Shown here in pieces: positions 36,480 to 45,512 of a DNA stretch of 64,000 nt. The stretch's first letter is position 1, and every line of letters starts with the position of its first letter. The notes beneath the pieces were generated by a model, which saw nothing but the letters and a program-made list of their open reading frames with translations, did no database searches and was not told the origin of the DNA. The position numbers and the translations under genes were made by a program. This DNA is from Gracilibacillus salinarum (lineage in GTDB: Bacteria; Bacillota; Bacilli; Bacillales; Amphibacillaceae), in assembly GCF_022919575.1 (NCBI RefSeq), contig NZ_CP095071.1:1178001-1242000 (forward strand), read 5' to 3'.

Positions 36480-37457
36480 CTATTCAGGTAAAAATTCATT
36501 GGTAAAGGCTGCTTCTGCGTCTAGTTCTCGATCGAGCAAATCATTCTCATACATGAAATCAGCATAGTTCTGCCATACGTCTTGTGATTGTTCACCCCAT
36601 TGAGCAGCATCATCTTGATACTTTGGAGACAACCATTGCTGACTGGCATGTACTAACTCTTCATCAAGATCAGGTACTTCCTCAATTAAAATATCGGCAG
36701 CTTCGTCCGGGTTATCGATTGTGAATTGATAACCTTTGCTTACAGCTGCTATGAATTTTTTAATCGTTTCCGGATTCTTCTCTATCATATTTTCATTGGT
36801 TGTAATAACTGGTGTATAGTAATCCAGCTTCTCCGAATAATCAGTTAAGTAAAGCATATTTAACTCTTTGCCGCGCAATTCTGCTTCGATACCTGTCCAG
36901 CCATAGTAAATCCAGGCAAAATCGACATCTCTTTCGACCGCCGTAAAGAAATCAGTATTCCCCATATTGACGATGTCAACATCCTCTACCGATGCATCTT
37001 CCTGTTTCATTAATGAATCAATTACAGCAGACTCTACGGGCGCTCCCCAGCCACCGTAAGTTTTCCCGGCAAAGTCGGCTGGTGACGTAATTTCTTTATC
37101 AACCGGGGAAGCAAAGCCTGATGTATTATGCTGGATCACGGCTGCGATGGATACTAATGGGATATCCTGGACTCTTGCCTCTGTGACAGACTCCTGGTAG
37201 CTTATGCCAAATTCAGCTTTTCCTGAAGCAACTGTTTGATCTGCACCTGCTTCACCTGGCATTACAATTTCTACATTTAATCCTTGTTCTTCGAAATACC
37301 CTTTCGATTCGGCAACATATAATCCAGTGTGGTTAGTATTAGGTGTCCAGTCTAAGACAAGTGTTACCTCCTCCATTTTATCTGAGGAGCTGTTTTCTTC
37401 TCCACACCCCACCAACACGATACACACTGCAAGTAGTGCGACCATTATTTTTTTCAT
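36480..37457 (-). CDS. thiY: Thiamine-precursor-binding lipoprotein, ThiY (NMT1/THI5-like)
   Basis: 325 residues from the ATG at 37457, which has GGGGGA before it; an upstream extension of the frame crosses the riboswitch terminator and is not real. The signal ends at lipobox LVGC (Cys 18). The NMT1/THI5-like domain begins VTLVLDWTPNTNHTGLYVAESKGYF and contains GYGGW-like YGGWGAPVES. Such proteins bind HMP or formylaminopyrimidine outside the cell. It is the first gene after the TPP riboswitch. Confidence 0.95.
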   Translation of the reverse strand: MKKIMVALLAVCIVLVGCGEENSSSDKMEEVTLVLDWTPNTNHTGLYVAESKGYFEEQGLNVEIVMPGEAGADQTVASGKAEFGISYQESVTEARVQDIPLVSIAAVIQHNTSGFASPVDKEITSPADFAGKTYGGWGAPVESAVIDSLMKQEDASVEDVDIVNMGNTDFFTAVERDVDFAWIYYGWTGIEAELRGKELNMLYLTDYSEKLDYYTPVITTNENMIEKNPETIKKFIAAVSKGYQFTIDNPDEAADILIEEVPDLDEELVHASQQWLSPKYQDDAAQWGEQSQDVWQNYADFMYENDLLDRELDAEAAFTNEFLPE

Positions 37458-37489
37458 AAAAAATCCCCCTTTTTCTTTTTCTGGGGGAA

Positions 37490-37527
37490 CATACAAGAAA
37501 CACCCTAGACTCGAAAGCCTAGGGTGC
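37490..37527 (-). terminator. Riboswitch-controlled terminator before thiY
   Basis: CACCCTAG and CTAGGGTG pair with TTTCTTG after them, 25 nt past the TPP aptamer. It is the off-state hairpin when TPP is bound. Confidence 0.8.
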
Positions 37528-37550
37528 ATATAGATTCGGTTATCTTATAT

Positions 37551-37640
37551 GTTCCCTACGCTGGTACTAACCAGATCAGGTTCTAAGGGTCAAGCAACTA
37601 ACGGCAACTTTCTCAACCGGCAACACCGGTCCCCCTACAT
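37551..37640 (-). promoter_or_regulatory. TPP riboswitch (THI element)
   Basis: The minus strand reads ATGTAGGGGGACC, then GTTGAGAAA, ACCCTTAGAACCTGATCTGG, TTAGTACCAGCGTAGGGAA. These are the conserved core segments of the TPP aptamer. It controls thiY and the genes behind it. Confidence 0.97.
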
Positions 37641-37796
37641 GTCCTATTTATTTTTTCCATCCTCTACTTTGACATAATTCTGTCATTTCATCAAGTTTTA
37701 TTTACTATTCTGGATTTCAGTGTCGAGTTAACACTTTAAAAAATGATAACTCTAAAGATAACGGGCATATCCTTGCTTTACCTGTACAAACGTATT

Positions 37797-37837
37797 AAAA
37801 AGACGAATCTCTATAAACATAGAAATTCGTCTTTAGG
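37797..37837 (-). terminator. Terminator of the wrbA-like gene
   Basis: AAAGACGAATTTCTATG and CATAGAGATTCGTCTTTTT-like arms pair with T-run on the minus strand, just after the stop. Confidence 0.85.
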
Positions 37838-37844
37838 TTATACA

Positions 37845-38441
37845 TTATCCGTGAATCTTCGTTGCGACTTCGACAACACGTTTAGCTTGATGCTTCACTG
37901 CATCTTCTACATCCTCGACAAAATCACCATCTGGTGTATGTGTGACACTGTTTCCATAAGGATTTCCACCTGAAGTAAAGGCTGATTGATCTGTATACCC
38001 TGGTGGCACAATAATAGCTCCCCAGTGCATCATCGATGTATAAAAATTCAACAACGTTGCTTCTTGACCACCGTGCGGGTTAGATGCAGAAGACATCGCA
38101 CTTACCACTTTATTAGCTGTCTTACCAGCGGCCCATAAACCACCTTGTGAATCAATAAATTGCTTCATTTGTGATGGCACACCACCGAATCGAGTTGGCA
38201 TGCTGAAAATAATTGCATCTGCCCACTCAATATCATCAGAGCTTGCTTCTGGAACATGCTCGGTATCTTGCAGGTGTTGCTCCCACTTCGAATTTGATGC
38301 AATTGCAGGCTTTGGAGCTGTTTCTTGTGCACGAACAACTCTTACTTCTGCTCCGGCTTCCTTTATTGCGTCTGCTGCCCAATTCGCCAGCTGATAATTA
38401 GTACCTGTTGAACTATAATAAATAACTGCTACTTTAACCAC
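37845..38441 (-). CDS. WrbA-like NAD(P)H:quinone oxidoreductase
   Basis: 198 residues, flavodoxin fold. The FMN phosphate loop is YYSSTGTNYQLA (9-20), followed by SMPTRFGGVPSQMKQFID and MSSASNPHGGQEATLLNFY, which are WrbA signatures. It reduces quinones by two electrons, protecting against redox cycling. It stands alone with its own terminator. Confidence 0.93.
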   Translation of the reverse strand: MVKVAVIYYSSTGTNYQLANWAADAIKEAGAEVRVVRAQETAPKPAIASNSKWEQHLQDTEHVPEASSDDIEWADAIIFSMPTRFGGVPSQMKQFIDSQGGLWAAGKTANKVVSAMSSASNPHGGQEATLLNFYTSMMHWGAIIVPPGYTDQSAFTSGGNPYGNSVTHTPDGDFVEDVEDAVKHQAKRVVEVATKIHG

Positions 38442-38642
38442 TTCTCTACTTCCCTTCTCGATGTATTGATTCCATTTGAAATTTTCCCAGATTCATGTGG
38501 AATTATACAATATCTTGATTCTGAGATAATTAGAATCTTAACACGGTTAAATCTTCTGTAGCAAATGGTTAGCTCAAGTTAGATCTAATTACACGATAGC
38601 AAAAACTTTTCGAGCATTATCATATAAAAAGAATCGTTGCCC

Positions 38643-39620
38643 TTATTCAACTTTTATTCCTGCTTCGATGAATGTGTTATAACGAAGCAGATTACCATCC
38701 TTATAAAAATCAAAACGAATGGTTGTTTTTTCTCCTTTTAACACCAATTCGCCTGCCGGTGCCATCTTCGTCATGATCATAGCTGATTTTGGAGTGCCTG
38801 TTCTAATTTGCTCGATCACTTCATTGATTTTTTCCTCGTCTTCGCTCTTCAGAATATGTTGGTCACCTACGATTATTTCCAGACTTTGATAAGTTTGCTC
38901 TGGAACAATCACCTTCTCATATGGCACCTCAAACGATAGATCTTCTTGCTGTTCACAATTCGTAAAGTCAAAGCTGATGTTATTTTCTTCTGTTAACGTA
39001 TTCTCCATTTGCTTACAAGTAAAACTGTTCCATTTATCACCTGTACCAGTATAGCTGTCTTGTCGACTATCACTCGAAATATTAAATTCACTGCCATTAT
39101 AAGAAATATTATAAAAAATCGGATCACCTTCTGTCGTATAACGAATGAAGCGTAAGTGACTGACTTGCTGGTCTTGAACCGCTTGTTTGAATGTTTCCAA
39201 TTTAATCAGATTTTCATAGTCACCATGTGTCTCGACCAAATCATGGTTCGAATCTTTCACCCGCACGATTTCTGTTGCACTACTTTGTGCTGGATAAGAT
39301 TCTGCGATTGGTCCGTGCGTTACTTCAATTTTTTCACCGATTGCCAATGACTCAGTCACTTTTTCATCGATGTTTTCCAAGTTGAAATAGATAGCATTTC
39401 CTGCCTTTTCATATAACTCTTGAACCGGTATCTCTTCCTCTTGAGGTGCAATATAATTCTCTGCCACCAACACTTTGCCGTTCTCATATTTGGCAACATA
39501 TCCAGTCATTTTGTTTTGATTTGCCGGCGTCTTTGTCTCCTCACTGGCATTGCTGCCATTGCTCGCAGTCCCACAAGCTACCAGAACAAGAACCATTAGT
39601 GAATAAATTAAGTATTTCAT
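38643..39620 (-). CDS. Lipoprotein with DUF3221- and DUF4362-like domains
   Basis: 325 residues. The signal MKYLIYSLMVLVLVACG ends at Cys 16. Residues 38-120 (MTGYVAKYENGKVLVAEN) look like DUF3221 (YobA type, OB-like); residues 130-240 (HGDYENLIKLETFKQAVQDQQVSHLRFIRYTTEGDPI) like DUF4362. Both occur in Bacillus lipoproteins of unknown role. It is monocistronic. The 39621-39985 stretch upstream has a small CATAAATCC/ATTTATG stem but no gene. Confidence 0.8.
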   Translation of the reverse strand: MKYLIYSLMVLVLVACGTASNGSNASEETKTPANQNKMTGYVAKYENGKVLVAENYIAPQEEEIPVQELYEKAGNAIYFNLENIDEKVTESLAIGEKIEVTHGPIAESYPAQSSATEIVRVKDSNHDLVETHGDYENLIKLETFKQAVQDQQVSHLRFIRYTTEGDPIFYNISYNGSEFNISSDSRQDSYTGTGDKWNSFTCKQMENTLTEENNISFDFTNCEQQEDLSFEVPYEKVIVPEQTYQSLEIIVGDQHILKSEDEEKINEVIEQIRTGTPKSAMIMTKMAPAGELVLKGEKTTIRFDFYKDGNLLRYNTFIEAGIKVE

Positions 39621-39984
39621 GTATTATCTACCTCCATTGTTTTTGTATAATTTGTCGTCTCCAATGGTTAAATAGTTACAAAAAAACATACATTTCGTAA
39701 CATATCTGAATCATCAACGTACGTTTCGTCACTAACCACAGGAAAATATAATAATTGCCACGAAGAAAAACTACATAAATCCTTGGAATTTATGTAAGTT
39801 AAGTATTGGATAATGTAAAGTAAACATTATTAATTTGGTATATGGAATTTGCTTAGCCAATCTCCAGAAGTATGCGCACGGCTTACTACTTGAAATGCTA
39901 CCCTGTGCCTTGAAAGTCTGCTACGAACTGTGCAGGTGGCACAGACAAAGCGGTCTTCTTTACAAAGTTGGCTTCGTTTTTCTA

Positions 39985-40016
39985 CACAAAAAAAACGAAG
40001 TGTTTCCACTTCGTTA
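39985..40016 (-). terminator. znuA terminator
   Basis: ACGAAGTGG and CACTTCGTTTTTTTT form a stem and T-run overlapping the znuA stop. Confidence 0.9.
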
Positions 40017-41018
40017 ATTGTTTAATGCTTTGGTTAAAACATCTAAATTGCGTTCCATCAATGTAAAATATGTTTCATTGTTTTCAACATCTTCCTCTGT
40101 CAAAACAGAAAGGTTGTGCAGTTCCAATGATTCCAAATTTGTCTCTGACTGAATAACCTGCGCTACTTTCGGTTCGACATTTTGCTCAAACAGCAAATAG
40201 TTAATATCAGTTTCTTTTACATGATCAATAATCTGCTCTAATTCTTTTTGTGATGGTTCTTCAGACGGGGATAAACCGGTTAAAGCAATTTGTTCAATAT
40301 GATAGCTTTCTTGCCAATAACCATATGCAGCATGAGTGACCAATATCTGATGACTGGCTGCTTCTTCTATTTGCGTATGAAAAGATTCATCTAATTCTGT
40401 TAGCTTTGTTTCTAACTGACTGAAATTATCTGTATATAGATCTTCATTAGCAGGATCCTGAGATACCAAAGCATCTTTAATATTACGCGCCATCTCTATT
40501 GCACGAACCGGATCAAGCCATAAATGCGGGTCGACATCACCATGAGAATGTCCATCTTCTGTGCTTTCACTACTTTCAGACTCCTCATGTTCATGATCGT
40601 GCTCATGGTCATGCTCTGATTCTTCTTCGTGTGAATGACTGTGTTCCATTGTTGTTACACCATCTGCAGCTTCCACCATTAGGACATCTTCATCACTAAG
40701 TGCTTCTTGAATGGCACCAGCATAAGATTCTAGATTAGCACCATTAAACAAAAAGATATCACTTGCCGCTATATCGACCATCATTTTAGATGTCGGTTCA
40801 TAACTGTGCGGATCAGCTCCAGCGGGAAGTATTGTCTCTACCTCCACTTGCTCCCCACCGATTTCCTCAGCAAAATACGCTAAAGGATATAATGTCGCAT
40901 ATATTTTAATCGTCTTATCCTCAGAAGAAGCATTATCTCCTGTTGATTCAGAGGTTTCCGTATTACATCCTATTAAGACTAATCCCATTAAAAATAATAA
41001 AGCCGTTAACTTTTTCAT
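40014..41018 (-). CDS. znuA: Zinc ABC transporter substrate-binding lipoprotein (ZnuA/AdcA)
   Basis: 334 residues from the ATG after GGAGGAATAG; the frame upstream has no site. Lipobox LIGC (Cys 18). The cluster A-I fold keeps zinc ligands in DPHSYEPT, DPHLWLDP and VTHAAYGYW. Between the first two lies a loop rich in His, Asp, Glu and Ser (about residues 128-160), the zinc-sensing loop of ZnuA. No permease or ATPase gene is adjacent, so it must work with a transporter coded elsewhere. Two Zur boxes lie upstream. Confidence 0.95.
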   Translation of the reverse strand: MKKLTALLFLMGLVLIGCNTETSESTGDNASSEDKTIKIYATLYPLAYFAEEIGGEQVEVETILPAGADPHSYEPTSKMMVDIAASDIFLFNGANLESYAGAIQEALSDEDVLMVEAADGVTTMEHSHSHEEESEHDHEHDHEHEESESSESTEDGHSHGDVDPHLWLDPVRAIEMARNIKDALVSQDPANEDLYTDNFSQLETKLTELDESFHTQIEEAASHQILVTHAAYGYWQESYHIEQIALTGLSPSEEPSQKELEQIIDHVKETDINYLLFEQNVEPKVAQVIQSETNLESLELHNLSVLTEEDVENNETYFTLMERNLDVLTKALNN

Positions 41019-41041
41019 CAAACTATTCCTCCAACTAAAAC

Positions 41042-41062
41042 AAATAATAATCATTACGATTT
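41042..41062. promoter_or_regulatory. Zur box 1 (znuA side)
   Basis: Read on the minus strand it starts AAATCGTAATGATTA and agrees with the B. subtilis Zur consensus (AAATCGTAAT, one base, ATTACGATTT) at all but two positions of the right arm. It lies 24 nt before the znuA start. Confidence 0.85.
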
Positions 41063-41125
41063 ATAAAACGAAGTGTCTTAACTTTTTACATCATAAGTTA
41101 TTATAGTCTATTCTTTACCTTTTGT

Positions 41126-41146
41126 AAATAGTAATAATTACGATTT
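41126..41146. promoter_or_regulatory. Zur box 2 (between divergent genes)
   Basis: AAATAGTAAT, A, ATTACGATTT has a single mismatch to the Zur palindrome. It lies 107 nt before znuA and 92 nt before the YtkA-like gene, so it can control both. Confidence 0.9.
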
Positions 41147-41238
41147 ATTTTTTCAATGTCATACAATTTTCATTGAATATCGTTTTCAAAAAGCGTATAG
41201 TAATTTTGAATAAGCTTTTTAATGACGGAGGTTGAAGC

Positions 41239-42012
41239 ATGAAAAAATTATTTTGGTTAATGTTAAGCGCAATCATAGTTCTTACCGCATGTGCAGATAA
41301 TTCCAACACTGAGGATTCCGCTGAAGAAGATGAATTACAGGGAATTAAGGTCAATTTTACATTACCTGAACAAGCTAAAACCGGCGAAGCAGTCACACTA
41401 ACGGCTACAGTAACAACTACAAGCGGTGAAAAGGTGACGGATGCAGAAGAGATGATGTTCGAATATTGGAATATTGAAGATGAAGAAAATACGGTAATGG
41501 TAGAATCAACTAATAATGAAGATGGTACATATACTGCAGAGGTTACATTTTCTGAACCTGGAGATTACGAAAGTTATGCGCACACTACTGCTAATGGCAT
41601 TCACTCTATGCCGAAAAAAGCAATTTCGATAACTGGAGAGGCGTTAAATTCTGAGCAGGAATCAGAAGATCATGAGGAAATGACTGAAGAAGAAACGTCC
41701 CATGAGCATCAACATTCCAGTGGCTTTGAAATCAATGTAGCTCCTTTGAATGATGTTACTGCGAATGAAGATAAGGAAATAACGGTACAATTATTGTCTG
41801 ATGGAACAGCTTACGAAGGTGCTCGAGTTCGGTATGAAATTGTAATAAGCAGCGAAAAGCACGAATGGATTGATGCAGAAGAAGTTAGCAGCGGGGAATA
41901 CAAAGGAACCTTTGCCTTTCCTGAAGCAGGCACATATGATATGACTGTTCACGTCAATGATGAGGACGGACTGCATGAACACACAGAAACAGAAGTGGAA
42001 GTAAGCGAATAA
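41239..42012 (+). CDS. Lipoprotein with two YtkA/FixH-like domains, probably Zur-controlled
   Basis: 257 residues. Lipobox LTAC (Cys 18). Two Ig-like YtkA/FixH-type repeats (about 34-133 and 160-256) share FxEPGxYxxxxH patterns (FSEPGDYESYAHT, FPEAGTYDMTVHV). The linker is rich in Glu and His (SEDHEEMTEEETSHEHQHSS). It is divergent from znuA across a Zur box. The His-rich linker and regulation suggest extracellular zinc capture or sharing; this is inference. The start has GGAGG 9 nt upstream. Confidence 0.85.
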   Translation: MKKLFWLMLSAIIVLTACADNSNTEDSAEEDELQGIKVNFTLPEQAKTGEAVTLTATVTTTSGEKVTDAEEMMFEYWNIEDEENTVMVESTNNEDGTYTAEVTFSEPGDYESYAHTTANGIHSMPKKAISITGEALNSEQESEDHEEMTEEETSHEHQHSSGFEINVAPLNDVTANEDKEITVQLLSDGTAYEGARVRYEIVISSEKHEWIDAEEVSSGEYKGTFAFPEAGTYDMTVHVNDEDGLHEHTETEVEVSE

Positions 42013-42035
42013 TACAGAATCAGTAATTATCTGGC

Positions 42036-42081
42036 AAAAAAGGTTCCGTTCAGCTATCGACGAAGAGGAACCTTTTTTATA
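42036..42081 (+). terminator. Terminator of the YtkA-like gene
   Basis: AAAAAAGGTTCC and GGAACCTTTTTTA pair around a 19-nt loop, 25 nt past the stop. Confidence 0.9.
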
Positions 42082-42135
42082 AGTAAAGAAAGTATATATG
42101 TACAGTCATAGAAGTAATCATGCTAAATAGGAAAG

Positions 42136-42778
42136 TAGATTCTATAAACTAAGCATTACTAGCCAAGCATCCATATTGAGATTTTTTATGTGATAGAATA
42201 CCGCTCCGGCCGACCACTTCGCGTCCTGCGGGGCACGGCTGAAGCTAGGCTACTACACGAATCACTTCTCTGCTGCCTTGCACCGAGGAAGCCTACTTCG
42301 AAGCGTTACTAGAAGACGCAGGTGCAGACGTTGTGGATCTTCACCGCCTGCCTGTCCCGCGGGAGTCTACGTGGTTGGCCTCCGCTAGGATGTGGACTCT
42401 ACAACTTTTGTAAGTGATAGCATATTGATCACTCATCACTATATATAACAAGAACTGAATAAATAATAACACATAATGCCTAGAACCACTGCTTTTAGCT
42501 GTTCCATACGTTGTAGCACTTCCTTAAGCGTAGGAAATAGGCGGAGACTCCCGTGGGATCAGCGCGAGCTGAAGATCCACTTAGTCTGTGCCTGTGTCTG
42601 CAAGTATCACTTCGAAGTGATCTTCCTCGGCACAAGGCAGCAAAGATGCTGTTCAAGTAGTAGCCTAGCTGAAGCCGTGCCCCACAGGACGCGGAGCCTA
42701 TTTCCGGAGCTTTGCAACGCAGTTAAAATATTTCAAAATGACCGTGCTGCTAAGCAGTTGACATAATCCATATTATAG
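42136..42778. repeat. Intergenic repeat family copy R3 (full length, inverted to R2)
   Basis: Right terminal repeat TGACATAATCCATATTATAG (42759-42778); left one degenerate at 42136-42152, preceded by the conserved flank GTAATCATGCT (42114-42124). Both GC-rich modules (42205-42385 and 42540-42705) carry the long insert form with CTTCCTCGG and GCAAGGCAGCA blocks, unlike R2 and R5 where one module has a short palindrome. Open frames across it are repeat artefacts. Confidence 0.9.
42439..42507 (-). other. Repeat-borne ORF, frameshifted version (R3)
   Basis: Starts MEQLKAVVLGIM like R2, then runs out of frame (ends SSCYI) because of an indel after codon 12. The conserved part is thus codons 1-12 only. 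Confidence 0.3.
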
Positions 42779-42807
42779 GAAGTTGTTTATTAATGAAGTC
42801 AATTAGG

Positions 42808-42834
42808 ACCGGGCGGTTTATGCCCGGTTTTTCT
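42808..42834 (+). terminator. Terminator at the edge of repeat R3
   Basis: ACCGGGC and GCCCGGT stem followed by TTTTTCTT. Related but decayed stems stand at the same edge of R2 (26955-26978). It could stop transcripts leaving the repeat or facing the DUF4870 gene. Confidence 0.75.
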
Positions 42835-42838
42835 TATC

Positions 42839-43162
42839 TTACTTAATAAAACGAATAACTAAAGGTATAGCGTATTTTTCTCCATTATATGCTTTAATAA
42901 GCGCGATAATTGTTAACACAAAAGCGGCAATTCCGATAAGAGGAAGAAGCGCTACCCCTATCACTACAAAAACTAATAAGCCACTAATAATCCCATAAAT
43001 AGAAAATGAAATAAAGAAGTTAAAATATTCTTTCCCATGATAGTCAATAAAATCAGATTCATCTCGCTTCACCAGCCAGATAATTAATGGTCCGAGAACT
43101 GCGGTAAAGAAACTAAGTAAATAGATTAACATGGCAAACAATCGTTCATCATTACTGCTCAA
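42839..43162 (-). CDS. DUF4870-family small membrane protein
   Basis: 107 residues with three to four hydrophobic segments and the family motif DFIDYHGKEYFNFFISFSIYG (residues 36-56). Members resemble the Tic20-like fold; the function is unknown. AGGAGG precedes the start. It is divergent from the hydroxylase gene. Confidence 0.9.
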   Translation of the reverse strand: MSSNDERLFAMLIYLLSFFTAVLGPLIIWLVKRDESDFIDYHGKEYFNFFISFSIYGIISGLLVFVVIGVALLPLIGIAAFVLTIIALIKAYNGEKYAIPLVIRFIK

Positions 43163-43273
43163 TTCCTTTCACCTCCTCTTTTATTGATCTATAAGCTGTA
43201 TTATATCTATTATTAGATTATTTTTTTTATACCGTATATAATATGAGGAAACTAACATAAATGAGGTAATTAT

Positions 43274-44571
43274 ATGCAACAATATGACGTTATCGGGATC
43301 GGCCTTGGCCCGTACAATCTCGGACTTGCAACATTAACGACAGAACGATCAGATTTAAAGACAATATTCTTTGATCAGAATGGTGAGTTTGCTTGGCACC
43401 CAGGAATGTTAATCAACGGTACAGATTTACAGGTGTCCTTTCTGGCTGATTTAGTGACGTTGGCAAATCCCACTAGTAAGTATACGTTCTTAAACTATTT
43501 ACATGAACAAAACCGTTTATATAAATTTTTCTTTTTTCATAAATTTGAGATGCCTCGTAAGGAATATGCGGATTATTTAAAATGGGTGGCAACTCAGCTG
43601 CCAAACTGTCATTTCCAATCCGAAATAATAGATGTGATCGATCATGGCGATCATTACGAAGTGGTTGTGAATCACTGGGGCAACAACAGACAAAATCATA
43701 CTATGCGAAGCATGTTGTGATGGGAACAGGTGCCGAACCTGTTATACCTGTTGATCTTGATCAGATAGAAATAGAAAAAGCGTATCACTCCAGTCAGTAT
43801 CTCTATCACAAAGAGCACACCATCAAAGCGAAGCATATTACAGTGGTTGGTTCGGGACAAAGTGCATCAGAAATTTTTTACGATTTATTAAAGCTGCAGG
43901 ACCATTTTGATTATCATTTGTCATGGTATACACGTTCACCTGGTTTTCTTCAGCTCGATAATTCGAAGCTTGGGCAGGAAGTATTCACTCCTGACTATGT
44001 CGATTATTTTCATCATCTTTCCTATAAAGAGCGTGTGGATTCGCTGGATCATCTTGGAACATTGCGAAAAGGAATTGATGGTGAAACATTACATAAGATT
44101 CATGAATTATTGTATCACCGCTCTGTCGGTAACAAGAAATTACCTGTCACTATACAACCGTTAACGGAAGTTCAGAATGTAGAAAATGAAGGATTCGGTG
44201 TAAAAGTGAAAGCTCATCATTGGCAAAAGGATCAATCATTTACATTTTCTACAGAAAAATTAATTTTAGCCACCGGCTATAAACCGAATATTCCTGACTG
44301 GTTTTACAAAAGATTTGGAGAAAAAGTTATCTGGGAAGATGATAAACGCTATAAAGTAAACCAGCAATTTAAGCTTGCCTTCAAAGATGAACACCAACGT
44401 GATCATCATTTTTATACGTTAACGAATTTAGAACATTCCCACGGTACTGGTGCGACAAATTTGGGTCTGGCAGTCGATCGAAATATCCAAATCATCAATG
44501 AGATAGCTGGTAAAACCATATATCCACAGCAGAGAGGTACGACCTTTACCGATTTCGATCCCGCTAATTGA
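43274..44571 (+). pseudogene. Frameshifted SidA/IucD/PvdA-type N-hydroxylase (siderophore biosynthesis)
   Basis: Two overlapping frames give one product of about 432 residues. Frame 1 holds the FAD motif GIGLGPYNLGLA and FAWHPGMLINGTDLQVSFLADLVTLANPTS; frame 2 resumes GQQQTKSYYAKHVVMGTGAEP and holds the NADPH motif VVGSGQSASEIFYDLL and ATGYKPNIPDW. The break is at the G-run 43677-43680; one more G (CACTGGGGGCAA) would restore HWGQQQ. It could be a sequencing error, a true mutation or a slip site. Intact members hydroxylate the side-chain amine of lysine or ornithine. No siderophore synthetase gene is near. Confidence 0.85.
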
Positions 44572-44572
44572 A

Positions 44573-44611
44573 AAAGTGCCTGAATGCATTGCATTCAGGC
44601 ACTTCTTTTGT
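44573..44611 (+). terminator. Terminator of the N-hydroxylase gene
   Basis: AAGTGCCTGAATGC and GCATTCAGGCACTT form a near-perfect stem followed by CTTTTG. Confidence 0.9.
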
Positions 44612-44783
44612 TTCCATTCTGCTCGTCTTTACGGTCGTATAGTTGAATTGTGCTCTTTTCAGACGTTTAAGATTTTTCCAACTGCCCTCTCGATTGAAGT
44701 TGGACTACCTTCAGACGTTCACAGCTTTTTCAATGGACCTTCCGCTTTAAGTAGCACTATCTGATATCACTTCCACATACTAT

Positions 44784-45512
44784 CTAAACACCTCTTCTAT
44801 TCCCCCACACTAGTGCATGAAGTTGGGGAAGGACACGAACACGATTTAGCCGGTCGTTTGTCATCACCTGATCGATTAGCCATTGATAGCTCTTTAGCAG
44901 ACGATTGGCAACCTGATCAACCCCCGCTTCCTCTACATCTTCATTTCCTACCTGCAAATAAAAAGGAATCGAAGAATAACATTGATGCACTTCTTCAGCA
45001 AAACGCAAATCCGTTTGATCAAAAACAACTACCTTCAAGCTGGTATGACTGAGACGATGGTGTTGATTTAATCGTAGAATAATGTCATCTAATACAGTCC
45101 AATTCGTCTCCATTTTCGAGCTTGGCGGCTTGGGACTGATCGTTAAATCATCTATTTTGACAAACCAATCCTGCCAGCGGCTGCCTTGGGTTTCAAGCGC
45201 CACCTCTATCTTATTTTCATGAAGAAGATCGACTAGACCATCTATACTTTTTAATAACGCAGGGTTCCCCCCTGAGATCGTGACATGGTCAAACGTGTTG
45301 TTGCCTAACTCTTTCAATCGTTGAACAATGGCATCTGCTGTCATCAGGTTTATGTCCTCTTTTGCACTGCCGTCCCAAGTAAATTTTGAATCACACCAGG
45401 CACAACTATAATCACAACCGGCGGTCCGGACGAACATTGTCTTCCTGCCAACAACCATCCCTTCCCCTTGAATCGTTGGACCAAAAATTTCGAGGACAGG
45501 TATTTTATTCAC
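44784..45512 (-). CDS. queE: 7-carboxy-7-deazaguanine synthase QueE
   Basis: 242 residues. Substrate motif FGPTIQGEG (10-18), the radical-SAM cluster CDYSCAWCDS (CxxxCxxC, about 33-41) and TISGGNP (SAM site). It converts carboxytetrahydropterin to 7-carboxy-7-deazaguanine, the step between QueD and QueC. It overlaps queD by 8 nt and ends the queCDE operon. Confidence 0.97.
   Translation of the reverse strand: MNKIPVLEIFGPTIQGEGMVVGRKTMFVRTAGCDYSCAWCDSKFTWDGSAKEDINLMTADAIVQRLKELGNNTFDHVTISGGNPALLKSIDGLVDLLHENKIEVALETQGSRWQDWFVKIDDLTISPKPPSSKMETNWTVLDDIILRLNQHHRLSHTSLKVVVFDQTDLRFAEEVHQCYSSIPFYLQVGNEDVEEAGVDQVANRLLKSYQWLIDQVMTNDRLNRVRVLPQLHALVWGNRRGV

Noticed and set aside
42476..42766. 96-codon open frame beginning MPRTTAFSCS, and a similar one at 54547-54825 on the other strand
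   Set aside because: Both run along repeat modules R3 and R5, with no ribosome site; the similarity only reflects the repeated DNA.
43163..43273. Fur box before the N-hydroxylase gene
   Set aside because: The AT-rich stretch has no 19-bp GATAATNATTATC-like palindrome that I can defend.
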